From NCBI GenBank assembly GCA_003255065.1, contig QAOA01008487.1, positions 147,255 through 211,254 of the forward strand: 64,000 bases of DNA, given 5' to 3'. The stretch comes from Cercis canadensis (lineage: Eukaryota; Streptophyta; Magnoliopsida; Fabales; Fabaceae). Under the pieces are notes generated by a model, which saw only the letters and a list, made by a program, of their open reading frames with translations, did no database searches and had not been told where the DNA came from. The stretch's first letter is position 1. The number at the start of each line of letters is the position of its first letter. Both the position numbers and the translations under genes were made by a program. This document shows, piece after piece, positions 22,125 through 33,906 of this stretch.

Positions 22125-23480
22125 CCTTTAACCCTAATCTCCAAACCTCAAACTCCTAAACCCTAGCCCCTACCCTTAACACTAAAATTCCAAACCCTAA
22201 CCCCAACCCCCATACCCTTAACCCTTAAATTTGAAACCCCAAACCTAAACCCCTAAACCCCAAGATCGAAACTCTAAATTGAAACCCCTAACCCTAGCCC
22301 CTAACCCTTAAACCTTAAACCCTAAACCCTAACCCCCAGCCCTTAACACTAAAATTCCAAACCCAAACCCCAACCCCTACCCCTATACCTTTAACCCTTA
22401 AATCTGAAACCCCAAACCTAAACCCCCAAACCCTAAGATAGAAACCCTAAACTAAAACCCCAAATCTTAGGTCCCAGCCCTAACTCTTAAATCCCAAACC
22501 CTAATCCTAAACTTCAAACCCTAAACCCTTGATCTCAAACCCCAAACCCTAAATCCCTTAACCCTAAACCATAAACCCTAAATTCATATTTCGTATATAT
22601 AGCTAATTTCTCTTACCAATTTACATCTGATTTCAAACTAGTTTGCAAAATCTAAGCTTTAACTTTGTCCAAAAAACAAAGAATCCTTACTTGTCCTTAT
22701 GCTTGTTCTCTTAAGTTATCTGTCTTTCACTGACTCTCTTTCATATCATGGGAAGTATTGATTCACTACCCATGATATGAAAGAGAGTCCGTGACAGACA
22801 GATAACTTGAGAGAACAAGCATAAGGACAAGTAAGGATTCTTTGTTTTCTGGACAAAGTTAAAGCTTGGATTTTGTAAACTAGTTTGAAATCGGATGTAA
22901 ATTGGTAAGAGAAATTAGCTATATATACGAAATACGAATATGGGGTTTACAGTTTAGGGTTAAGGGGTTGAGGGTTTCTTGTTTAGGAGTTTGGGTTTAG
23001 GGTTAAGGGTTAGGGGTAAGAAAGTATAGGTTTAAGGTTTGGGGATTCAGGGTTTAGGGGTTTAGGGTTTTAGGGTTGAGGGTTTAGGCGTATAAGGTTT
23101 ATGGTTTAGGGTTTAGGAGTTTGGGGCTTTAGGGTTTGGGTGTATAGGGTTTTGGCTTTAGGGTTTAGGTGTATAGGGTTTTGGCTTTAAGGTTTAAGCG
23201 TATAAGGTTTAGGGGTTTGAGGTTTAGGGTTTTAGGGCATTTAAGGTTTAGGGGTTAGGGTTAAGAGGTTTGCTAGGAACCCTAAAATCGCGAACCTAAA
23301 ATCCCAAACCATAAATCTCTAAGCTCAAACCCAAAATCCTAAACAAGCTAACCACAACCTTAACCTTAAAATCTCAAACCCTTATTGTAAATCAACAAGT
23401 TTTTGACATTAACATAGATTTGCAGGACCAAATTGGTTTCAAACCTCAACCACAACGTCAGTCCCCGAACCCCAAACCCT
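22125..23480. repeat. Telomere-like degenerate repeats in an inverted repeat
   Basis: 22125-22590 is a C-rich array of variants of the plant telomere unit (CCCTAAA), with a nested repeat of about 180 bp (phrase cccttaacactaaaattcca near 22163 and 22343). 22930-23280 is the G-rich complement (TTTAGGG variants), and 23280-23480 is C-rich again. The units are too varied for a true telomere tract. This is an interstitial, diverged array between two small ORFs. Confidence 0.85.
22572..22948. repeat. Long hairpin with 16-nt loop
   Basis: Arms 22572-22752 and 22769-22948 are reverse complements with few mismatches, separated only by 22753-22768. The stem continues outward at lower identity into the telomere-like arrays. 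No ORF. A near-perfect 180-bp stem with so short a loop is unusual and likely recent. Confidence 0.9.
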
Positions 23481-23578
23481 AAATAGTGAATTATTTTTTT
23501 TTATCATAGTTAAACAATTTGTTTCTGTTGTATATGTTATTGTTAATATATTTATTTAACTAAACAGTCTGACACATA

Positions 23579-23979
23579 TGCCAATAAGATGTCGGACATA
23601 TGATATTTGGTTGTTACCAAAGTTTAATGATGATTACGAACGAAAAATAGACTCAGATCCAAGAGAATACTACGCTGGATTATGACGCGAGTAGGCATAC
23701 TGAACTGATGAGGCAGACGATTTGACACAACAATTACAATCTCTCGAAGCTCCTCCCGTCTACAGATGGTCCTTGAGAATGACTCGAAGAAATCGACTTG
23801 ACTATGAGATGGCTATTTTGCAGATACGGATGAAGAACAATCACATGCTGGTTCGTACATGCCGATACTATTTCTTAAAATTGGCTAAGGAACAAGCTAT
23901 TGCTATGAATCGTGAGCTATCACCCACTGAAATTGAGTCAATAATGAATAATCCAGATTACGCTACTGATGACGACTAA
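23579..23979 (+). pseudogene. Broken relative of the 21689 ORF
   Basis: A frame beginning ATG CCA ATA (23579) reads about 130 codons to TAA, broken by three stops near 23684-23710; the uninterrupted second part encodes LTQQLQSLEAPPVYRWSL and a basic segment (MTRRNRLDYEM), then ends in acidic YATDDD. The layout parallels the ORF at 21689-22087, so I infer two diverged paralogues flanking the telomere-like inverted repeat. Family unknown. Confidence 0.5.
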
Positions 23980-24140
23980 GAGTTTAATGATACATAATGT
24001 AATAAAAATTGGTTACGTTTTAATAATCTCAATTGTATCAGCTATTACCATTGTGATGTATACATATTAAATTATTGTATATGTTTACATTATTTTAATC
24101 ATATATGTTTATTATATTGTATTTTCATAACAGTATATAA

Positions 24141-24316
24141 ATGTTGTTGCCAGCAGAAGAGCTTCAAGTGGATCCGACATGGTTTGAAGACAATACTGAA
24201 TATGCCTGGGGATTTATGAATCATGACAGATTGTTCCATAGAATGTCTGATGACGAACTCCGCAACATTCAATCAAATCCAACAAAAATCGTGAATTCCC
24301 CAAGACAATTACAGTT
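24141..24316 (+). CDS. Short unrecognised ORF, probably truncated
   Basis: ORF of about 58 codons from ATG at 24141 (MLLPAEELQVDPTWFEDN), rich in acidic and aromatic residues, ending where the sequence changes to non-coding DNA. Same strand and order as the other element ORFs. It could be the first exon or the 5' stub of a longer protein cut by the insertion at 24317-25690. No domain recognised. Confidence 0.35.
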
Positions 24317-25690
24317 GTGATGAGTTGCCGAGGCTCCTCAAATTAGTAAAAGTTTAAGGTCGGTTTACCTAAGCTACTTGTAGCATAAGGCAACCCTAGG
24401 TCGAACCAAAGGATTATTCTATTTAGTGAATCAGTTTTAAGAACATATAAACATGGGGTTTTGTTTGTTTAAGTGTTTAACAAAAATAAATTATAAGTGG
24501 TAAACTTTAGTGAAAACAACCAATCCAAGTCTTAACTGATTCTGATTTTAATCTATCCTTAATTTCCAATGATCCATTCAATTATTAACCATGTTCTTGG
24601 CCTTAGAAAATATCAAAAAGCCTCTCAATCCTCTATGGATGTCCACTGGTTAAGCAACCAGAATTCAGATTTAACTAAGACTAAATGAATTAAGCAAACA
24701 TTCAAGTCCAGTTTTACCTAAGTCCATGATCTAGCCAAGGTAATTAATCTATCCAAAAGCTCAGAAACATTAATTAACCTTTTAAGTTCCTCTTTAATCA
24801 CATGCAATTAAGCAATCACACATGAAGATCCAAATTCAAATTTAACAATTCAAACAGAATAGTTCAGAGGAAGCAAGAAGTAGATTAATCATTGAATGAA
24901 TAGCAATTAAAGCATAATCTCAGAATCAATAATCAGAACAGCCAAAAACCTGGATTGATTTGATGAATTAACCCTCCATGAACAAGAGAAGCCAAGTTCT
25001 TACAAAATATCTAGAGATAAAACTTAAAGACTAAATGTGTAATATGAATTTCGGCTGCCCCTTTTTGAACATATAGACCTCCAAAATTACATGCACACCC
25101 AAATTGCCCTTAGGGCATACTTATTCCCATGGGCCTTAGCTTTAATTGGGCTTTGGTTTGGGCTCATTTGGGCTTGTCATGAGGAAGTTAGACCCATTTA
25201 AGTGCCAACAGGTTTCTGGAACCATTAGCCAACTTCGAAAGAAAATAAGACCTTCTAAAATATAAAATCTGGTGAACTAGTCTTCATAACAATTGAATCT
25301 CTGTTTGTTAGCTTTCCAATGGGACTAGTTTCAAGTCCATATGACATATAAAGCTCAAGTTATGGCCCAAATACTTCATGTAGGTCAGGATCCTGCGACA
25401 GCATGTCTTCTCTGGCTTCCAGGCTGCATATGACCTTCTAGAAATCCGAATTGGCTTTGGAGCCCTGAATGAAAGTTGTAGATAATTCTCTCAGTTTTCC
25501 TACAAGATATGACTCGGAATTTTTAGATATCCAGAACTAAAGATATACATGAAACACAGAGACAACATAAAATGCTCAGTATTGCTGAAAAATGCAATAA
25601 GGCACAATTGGATCCAAAGTCATGAAATGAGGTCCAAGTCTACTCAATTCAGCCCAAAAGAGGTTTAAAAGACTAGATATGAGGGATAAC
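24317..25690. other. Non-coding insertion, likely repeat-derived
   Basis: About 1.4 kb without any useful ORF, bordered on both sides by element-type coding fragments on the plus strand. I see no clear terminal repeats. Its composition differs from the neighbouring array, and it is probably a transposon remnant of unknown class. Confidence 0.4.
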
Positions 25691-26105
25691 TATTGTATAA
25701 AAAGTGTGTTCATCAAGTTGTTGTGGAGGTCAATGACCTTTTCAAAAAGCACAATTACACAAAAAAATGGAAGCCAGCAGAGGAGTTAGAGATTAGAAGA
25801 ACATTACCCCCATATATTGTCCTTGATATGGATGAACCTAATTAGAGAACGTTAGGAATTCCTCTTTCATATCCAGATCCCGATGGACGACCGTTTGGAT
25901 CACTTGGGAGAGACGAGCAATACAATCAAGCGTTGTATGACTGGCAGGTATGTATGCATCCCTGGCGGTATGACTTGACAGGTAGGAGCACCTGTTTCCT
26001 AATTCCTGCCCACAAACCGCTGTTGAACATTGTGCGACAACATGGAGTCGCACAAGATATGCGCATAACACTTACGTATTTACCTACTGCAAATTCTGGG
26101 TGGTG
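25688..26105 (+). pseudogene. Unrecognised ORF with a single internal stop
   Basis: After a stop at 25685 the frame stays open for about 138 codons to TGA at 26103-26105, interrupted only by TAG at about 25842. The text is protein-like: KKWKPAEELEIRRTLPPYIV, then PDPDGRPFGSLGRDEQYNQA, LYDWQVCMHPWRYDL and LTYLPTANSGW. It is proline- and tryptophan-rich, with no membrane helix and no zinc finger. Fifty-odd codons precede the stop and about 85 follow it. I do not recognise the family; it may be part of the Mutator-like element or a captured host sequence. Confidence 0.4.
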
Positions 26106-26400
26106 AGTGGCTATGGAAGTGACAACCAAGGAAACTTTGAGACAAGAGAGAGAGAGAGAGAGAAAGAGAGATGAGAGAGAATTTTTTTAAGGTGCCACGT
26201 CATCACTTAATAGCCACATCAACACTTAACGTGCCACATGGCGTTTTCCGTTAAGCCCCACTAACAGACACAAGCGGCGGACTAAAATGGCTAACGAAAC
26301 TATCTTTCAAGGACCAAAGTGTTGGTAAAAATCTTTCAGAGACTAAAGTGTCACGGCTCCTATCTTTCAAGGACCAAAAATAGGTTTTACTCTTGTATGT
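26106..26400. repeat. GA microsatellite and probable element end
   Basis: A GA/GAAA microsatellite lies at about 26141-26175. It is followed by a segment in which a phrase like tctttcaaggaccaaa recurs three times (about 26300-26380), a pattern seen at ends of plant DNA elements. No matching left terminus was found, so the border is tentative. Confidence 0.4.
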
Positions 26401-27570
26401 AATTTAATTCCAATAATTAGACATTCTATATAATCAAAATAAGAAGAAATGGAACCAAAACTATATGAAGGGTATCGTGCACCTGAGGTTTGGTATTCTT
26501 GATTTGTTGCTGCAAGTGGAGCACTCAGATTCAAATCTTCACTTATTGTAGAAGTTAGCAAATCAGTGTCTCTACTTTCTAGACAGCTTGTGGTACTTTG
26601 CTCAATTACATTCATGTTCCCTACTTTCACCTCTTCCAATTCCTTGTGTTCTTCATCTCTCTTTGATTCTTTATCTTCTTCCTCTACTAAAAAGGTCATT
26701 GAGATTAAAAAGAAAACAAAAATCAACTTCGGCCAGAGGTATAAGCATAATGGATACAGGTGAATGTACTCCTTTATATAGAATCCTTAGATCAATGTAT
26801 ATGTTATGCAAAGGTATCTAACACAAATCATAATTGGAATCTTCTTCAACATTTTAGCATTTTACTAAAATGTTACTTGAAACTGATTGATGTTGTTAGA
26901 CCATATAATATAATCAACATATGCAGAAAGGAATCTATACGCGTATTTATGTCTAGGTTGCAATTTTAACCCTTTACACACATTGATATGGTTAGGTAGT
27001 TTGCTAGCTATGCCATGTAGGCAAATATATTTAATGCATTTCAATGGACTACATAATCAACATATTCAGGAAGTGAAGGGTATTGTGCACCTTGGTTTTG
27101 ATATTCCTGTGGCATGTCTTCGAAATGAGATGTTTTTGTTGAAGTGAACTTTGGACAATCCTCTACTTCATGATAAACAGATTGCAACTTAAACCCTTTA
27201 CAGATATTGATGAGGTTTGGCAGTTTGCTTAACCTTAATATTCTCAGCTTTGGAAGCGTGATGGCCTGCCCCTCTTGAGTATCACTTTCTTCATGTGCAA
27301 AGACTTTCTCCAATAAAGAGCATTCTTTTATGCCCCTCTTGATGCCTATACATGTCAAATTACAGATGAATCATTCATCAATTATCTNGATATTGATGAG
27401 GTTTGGCAGTTTGCTTAACCTTAATATTCTCAGCTTTGGAAGTGTGATGGCCTGCCCCTCTTGAGTATCACTTTCTTCATATGCAAAGACTTTCTCCAAT
27501 AAAGAGCATTCTTTTATGCCCCTCTTGATGCCTATACATGTCAAATTACAGATGAATCATTCATCAATTA
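26400..27570 (-). pseudogene. LRR remnants of a CC-NBS-LRR resistance gene
   Basis: Two related minus-strand pieces. 27041-27358 encodes LPKLRILRLSKLPNLINIC, the C-terminal LRR wording of RPS5-like CC-NBS-LRR proteins, then ends QEYQNQGAQYPSLPEYVDY. 26367-26726 ends similarly (QEYQTSGARYPSYSFGSISS) after a Glu/Ser-rich stretch. No P-loop or kinase motifs are present. The block 27208-27387 is repeated at 27389-27568 across a single N. These are relics of the tail of a resistance gene and a paralogous tail. Confidence 0.65.
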
Positions 27571-29028
27571 TCTCTTTGTGTCTAAACTACCACCCAACCA
27601 CTATGCCAAAGTTTCCTTTGTTTAATTATGTGCAAAATAATAGATACATATACAAATGCATTATTTTGTTAAATATAATTTTTAATACTAAAATATGATT
27701 TTATTGTATCCTTAATTATTAATTTAATCATAAAATGTTATATTTTATCATTATATATAATTTAAAAAATACGTTGTTAAATATCTCGGTTGGACCAGGG
27801 TTGAACTTGGCCAGACTATTGAAGCATGAATTATTTCCTTACCAGTTTAGTGAGCAATTTGATTAGACCATTGGTTTCACAGCTATAATGCCGCTTTACA
27901 AAGTTACATTTTTCATAGGATCTCCTAGATTAATCAGAGTGTTAGATTACAGGAACAACATACAAAAACTTTACAATCAAATCAATGGTTGACATGCTTA
28001 TGATCTTTGTACTTTGTTAACATGAAATTTTATATATACTCCAGGGTAGAGAGTAAATGCTATTTACCATGCCAATTTATAATAATCTGAGATAATAAAT
28101 CAGTATGGACGTCACCAACTTAAATAGAACTTGAATTTCAGTTCAAAATCCATGTCTTCAAAATAAGCAAAACAAGAATTTCCCTACAAAACTACCTCAT
28201 GAAGATAAGCAGAATTTCACTTTTACATCTAAAACCACCACTGCGACCAATATGCCTCTTATGCTACATATTTTGACGAGAATTACATTGATTTGCATTC
28301 TAAATTCATTATAAACTTGGCAAATAGCATTACTCTATAATATTAATATATATGCTTCAATAGACTTCTTGGAAATTTCAGTTTGTCCCAACAATGCTCA
28401 TCATTATAAAATATTTTTCATTCACTCTTCATTATATATTTATATATATTCATGATTGAATGGATTTTAGTGCAGAACAAAAATATTCATCAAGTATAGA
28501 GTGTACTTTTCTTTCAAAAGGTTCGCCTAAGAATATACCAATGGGATCTTAGTATAGAACACATTTAAGTCCTTTTTAAAATCAAATTTAGACAAAATTT
28601 GCACTCTAGAAAAGGATATAAGAGTGTTGCTAACTGTTGAGTATTAAACATTTATTATTAAATCTGCCAAAAAGAAAATACTAATTACATATGTTTTGAT
28701 GTTGATGAATTAATAATATGACAATATTGCAGTGCTCCGAGGCATACTAATACATCATATTAGCATGTAATTTGCTCACCTCAAAACTACTCTTTGTGGT
28801 TCCAACCATGGAGATAAAATATTTTCAATATGAAAAGAAAAGAGTTTAATCATATATTTTGAAATTAATATGAAATCAAAATTTTGTAACTATGATATTA
28901 TAGTCTGATATTCAATTCTAAGAATTGCAACTTTTATTTTTTTGTGTGAAGAAATTCCTCTACAAAATTAGAGGATGTAATGGTAAAGTTTCACAGAATT
29001 TATTGATAAGTGTATGTGAGTGAGAGAN
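27571..29028. other. AT-rich spacer
   Basis: No gene, RNA gene or definable repeat seen. Sequence ends at the large assembly gap. Confidence 0.5.
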
Positions 29029-29618
29029 NNNNNNNNNNNNNNNNNNNNNNNNNNNNNNNNNNNNNNNNNNNNNNNNNNNNNNNNNNNNNNNNNNNNNNNN
29101 NNNNNNNNNNNNNNNNNNNNNNNNNNNNNNNNNNNNNNNNNNNNNNNNNNNNNNNNNNNNNNNNNNNNNNNNNNNNNNNNNNNNNNNNNNNNNNNNNNNN
29201 NNNNNNNNNNNNNNNNNNNNNNNNNNNNNNNNNNNNNNNNNNNNNNNNNNNNNNNNNNNNNNNNNNNNNNNNNNNNNNNNNNNNNNNNNNNNNNNNNNNN
29301 NNNNNNNNNNNNNNNNNNNNNNNNNNNNNNNNNNNNNNNNNNNNNNNNNNNNNNNNNNNNNNNNNNNNNNNNNNNNNNNNNNNNNNNNNNNNNNNNNNNN
29401 NNNNNNNNNNNNNNNNNNNNNNNNNNNNNNNNNNNNNNNNNNNNNNNNNNNNNNNNNNNNNNNNNNNNNNNNNNNNNNNNNNNNNNNNNNNNNNNNNNNN
29501 NNNNNNNNNNNNNNNNNNNNNNNNNNNNNNNNNNNNNNNNNNNNNNNNNNNNNNNNNNNNNNNNNNNNNNNNNNNNNNNNNNNNNNNNNNNNNNNNNNNN
29601 NNNNNNNNNNNNNNNNNN
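29029..29618. other. Assembly gap (590 N)
   Basis: Run of N. By comparison with the complete element at 42735-47750, about 290 bp of polymerase 3' end and polypurine tract plus a 386-400 bp 3' LTR should lie here, about 680-690 bp, so the gap size is probably an underestimate. Confidence 0.9.
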
Positions 29619-32600
29619 ACTGAAGCCATAATAACTCAGAGGTGGCATTGGCTAAGGCCCTGTACTCAGCCTCAGTACTAGATCGAGCCACCACTTTCTG
29701 TTTACCAGAGGACCAAGAGATGAGACTTGCTCCAAGGAAAATGGCATGGCCACTGGTGCTGCGCCTGTCATCAGGACAGCCAGCCCAGTCTGAGTCCGAA
29801 TAGGCCAGAAGTGGTAAAGAAAGAGAGGGGACTATGGTAAGACCATAAGAGTGCCTTTGAGATATTTGAGTAGTCTCTTGGCAGCCTGCATATGAATATC
29901 TGTAGGAGCACTCATGAACTGACAAAGTTTATTGATAGAAAATGCTATGTCAGGCCTAGTGATGGTGCAATATTGCAAGGCTCCTACTAGGCTTCGATAC
30001 AGAAGAGGTTGAGCCAATAACTCACCATCAGTAAGGGACAGAACTTGAGAACTCACCATGGGAGTAGCAGCAGGTTTAGAATTCTCAAGGCCAGCTCTAT
30101 GCAGCAAATCAGTGATGTACTTGGCTTGAGACAGATGCAAAGACTTAGAGGTTCTAGTAACTTCAATACCCAAAAAATAATGAAGAGAGCCTAAATCCTT
30201 CAAGGCAAACTCAGAATTGAGAGAGTGAACCAGCTTCTGAAGAAACGGAAGGCTAGAACCTGTGAGAATTATGTCATCGACATACACCAGCAGGTAAACC
30301 ACCTCTGTAGATGAGTGAAAAGTAAAGAGAGAGTTGTCTGATACAGTGCATGTGAAACCCCACTGCACAAGAGTCAATTTTAGCTTTGTAAACCATGCTC
30401 TTGGAGCTTGCTTTAAACCATACAAAGCTTTCTTCAATCTGCACACATGGTGAGGAAAGTTGGAATCTTCAAAGCCTTGTGGTTGTCTCATGTAGACTTC
30501 TTCACTGAGATCACCATTTAGAAAGGCATTGTTGACATCAAGCTGTTGAATGGGCCAACCTTTGGAGAGAGCAATAGTAAGAACCACTCTAATGGTGGCT
30601 GGCTTCACCACAGGACTGAATGTCTCGAAGTAATCAATGCCATAGGTCTGAGTAAACCCCTGAGCAACTAACCTGGCCTTATACCTCTCAATAGTGCCAT
30701 TAGGATTGTGTTTAAGTTTGTAAACCCATCTGCAACCTACAATATTCTTATCAGCAGGGCAGGGAACAAGATCCCATGTTTTAGTGGCTTGCAGGGCTTG
30801 AAATTCTCTGGTCATAGCATCAATCCAAGCAGGGACTTTGCTGGCCTGTCTATAAGTAGATGGTTCTGATGGAGACAAGGCATAGGCTGTGGTGTACACC
30901 TTTGGCTTGAAAATCCCATTCTGACTTCTAGTGACCATTCTGGAAGGGACTGAAGCTGAAGAATGACCTATAGGTGCAGCTAGAGATGTAGGGACAGTAG
31001 GTAAGGTGATGGAGTCTGGAGAACCTGAAGAAACAAGTTCATCAGAATGAAATGAAGATTCTGCAGAGAGTTCAACAGAACCAGAAGAGATAGTATCAGA
31101 GGAGGATATGGACCTGGCAGTAGGCCTAGGTAGAGATAAGGAAGCTGTAGATGGGATTATAACAGGAATACTTGAATCTAAAGATGAAGGAGGGATGGAA
31201 AACACTTGTGACTGAAATGGAAAAATAGATTCAGCAAACACAACATGTCTGGAGATGTAAATGCGTTTAGACAGCATATCAAGGCATAAAAATCCTTTAT
31301 GCTTAGTACTGTAACCTAAGAAACAGCAAGAGGTAGATCTAGGTTCTAACTTATGAGATCGATAAGGCCTCAAATAAGGAAAACACAGAGAGCCAAAAGT
31401 TTTAACCTGTGTCAAGTCAGGCCTTTTATGATAGAGTAGGTCATAGGGAGATTTATGCAATAACACAGCAGTGGGAAGTCTGTTGATGAGATATACTGCA
31501 GTTTGGAAGGCAAATGGCCAGTATTTTGTTGGAATACTAGCAGTAGTAAGCAAGGACAAACCAGTTTCAACCACATGCCTGTTTTTCCTCTCAACAATGC
31601 CATTCTGCTGAGGTGTATATGGACAAGAGAATCGATGCTCCATACCAAGATTCTTAATCAGTTGATCAAATGCAACAAACTCACCCCCAAAGTCAGTTTG
31701 AAGTGCCTTGATTTTGCAGTCAAACTGTCTCTCGACCATAGTTTGAAATCTTTGAAAAACCTCTAAGGTATCAGATTTAGATTTCAACAAATAAATCCAA
31801 GAAAACCTACTGTAATCATCAATCAATAACAAGAAATAGCAAGCCTCATTTACAGCACAGCAAGAGGGAGAACCCCATAAGTCAGCATGTATCAAATCAA
31901 ATGGCTTTATTGCTCTAGTTGTTGACTTTACAAAGGGTAATCGATGGCTTTTGGCCAGCTGACAAGAACTGCAAACAGGTGTATTTTGGAAAGAAAAGCA
32001 AGGCAAATGACACTGAGTTCTAACCCTATTAACTACCTCAATAGCAGGGTGACCAAGTCTGTTATGCCATAATTCCAAATCAGAAATATTTTTATTTGGA
32101 CTCAAACTAAAAACTTGAAAAGCTGTAGCATCAACAGATTTATTTGAAGAAGTATGGGCAGGCATTTGAGAAGTCAGAACTTTGTACATTCCTTGATCAC
32201 TGATTCCTTGGAGCAGCACCTCGTGGGTTGTCTGATCCTTCACAAGAAAGCAAGATGAATGGAACTCTATATAAGCAGCATTATCTTGACATAATTTCTG
32301 GACACTAACCAAATTGGCAGAAATTCTAGGCACATGTAAAACATTTTTCATTAACAGGTGCCTCTTGGAGGTTGGAATGGATGTAATACCTGTATTATGC
32401 ACAGGAAGGGATTTACCATTGCCCACAGTTACACCTTCTTCTCCATCAAATGGATTGTGGAGTGCCAGATTGCCCAAGTCAGCAGTCACATGGTGTGTAG
32501 CTCCAGTATCAAGGAACCAAGGTGTGTCATCTACAGCTCCAGCAGTAGCCATCAATGCTTGTGGCTCGTGAGACTGTGATGCATTTCCAGTGACTGTCTT

Positions 32601-33887
32601 TGGTTGAAAAGTGTTGTCAAACCTGTGCCAGCATTCAGAAGCTACATGGCCAGGCTTTTGACAAATCTGACATTGAGGTTTATAGCTATTATAACCAGGT
32701 CTGTTCTTTCTGAACTGAGTACCTTGGTTTGAGAAAGATCGATTTGATGTGTTGCCATTTCCAGATGGAAAGTTATGGCTACCACCTTGAGAAAATTTCT
32801 TCTTTCCTGCTCCTTGATTGTACATGGCAGGACTTCTTTGATTGTACATCGCAGCATTTGCCTGCATTAAGACTTGCTCCTCCACAGATTTCTGTCTCTC
32901 TAGTCTCCCTTCAAACGTGAGAAGATGACTTTGAAGAGTTTCAATAGAAATTGATTCAAAACTAAGAGGTGCAGCCACTGGATTATACTCAGGCCCTAAT
33001 CCACTCAAGATTGCCAAGACCTGATCTTCTTAAGAGACATTCTCTCCTATAGCTCTCAAATTATCACAGAAATTTCTGATTGATGTGTTGCCATTTCCAG
33101 ATGGAAAGTTAGGGCTACCACCTTGGGAAAATTTCTTCTTTCCTGCTCCTTGATTGTACATGGCAGGACTTCTTTGATTGTACATCGCAGCATTTGCCTG
33201 CATCAAGAATTGCTCCTCCACAAATTTCTGTCTCTCTAGTCTCCCTTCAAACGTGAGAAGATGACTTTGAAGAGTTTCAACAGAAATTGATTCAAAACTA
33301 AGAGGTGCAGCCACTGGATTATACTCAGGCCCTAATCCACTCAAGATTGCCAAGACCTGATCTTCTTGAGAGACATTCTCTCCTATAGCTCTCAAATTGT
33401 CACAGAAATTTCTGATTTTCAGAATGTAATCCCAAATTCCAAGATTACCTTTACGTGTTGTCTGTAGCTTAAGCTTTAACTCCATGATCCTGGCTCTTAA
33501 TGAGCAAGCAAAGCTATCAGCCAAGGATTTCCAGATATCAACTGCAGTGTTGTAAGACATGATTTGAGCCAGAATTTGCTCTGTTAAAGAAGCATAAATC
33601 CAACTCATAACCAATCGATTCTGTCTCTGCCAGAGAGTATACTCATGATTCAACATTAAAACTCCAGTAGAAGCTTCAGGATTTTGAACAAACTTCTCTG
33701 GACAAGGCCTGGAACCATCAAGAACAGCTTCATATCCGTTTGCAATTACAATATTCAGAAGCTGATTTCTCCAAATAAGGTAATTACTGCGGTCAAGTTT
33801 GATAGTCAGAGATTGACCAAACATTGGAAGTGCAGAATTCCCAGATTCGTGCAATGAAGACACAGAAGATGAACTGCGTTCTGCCAT
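29619..33887 (-). pseudogene. Copia 1 gag-pol, interrupted
   Basis: Gag starts at 33887 (MAERSSSSVSSLHESGN) and reaches a TAA at 33030-33032. The frame then stays open for 1061 codons (29832-33017): zinc knuckle CQICQKPGHVASEC, protease DTGATHH, pre-integrase LWHNRLGHP, integrase with CSSCQLAKSH, D/D/E core and YTPQQNGIVERKN, reverse transcriptase with YVDDIILTG, and the start of RNase H. A 4-base deletion near 29850 shifts frame before [16 protein letters not shown], and the 3' end is in the gap. A 336-bp in-frame tandem duplication (32746-33417) repeats 112 gag codons; the stop lies in its downstream copy. The long pol frame suggests loss of function was recent. Confidence 0.9.
32746..33417 (-). 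repeat. 336-bp in-frame tandem duplication inside gag
   Basis: 32746-33081 and 33082-33417 are near-identical direct copies, 112 codons each, covering gag from IRNFCDNL to SGNGNTS. The complete element at 42735-47750 has this segment once. The junction retains frame (NTS followed by IRN). Confidence 0.92.
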
Positions 33888-33894
33888 TAGAGAT

Positions 33895-33906
33895 GCTCTG
33901 ATACCA
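33895..33906 (-). other. Primer-binding site, tRNA-iMet type
   Basis: Minus strand reads TGGTATCAGAGC directly after the 5' LTR, complementary to the 3' end of initiator methionine tRNA. Confidence 0.95.

Noticed and set aside
22125-23480. A true chromosome end
   Set aside because: Units are highly variable, orientation reverses, and ordinary repeats and genes continue on both sides.
29000-29681. Long frames consisting mostly of X
   Set aside because: They exist only because the N gap contains no stops.
31412-32920. Other-frame ORFs inside Copia 1, repeated in Copia 2
   Set aside because: Shadows of gag-pol; the same chance frames recur because the two elements are closely related.
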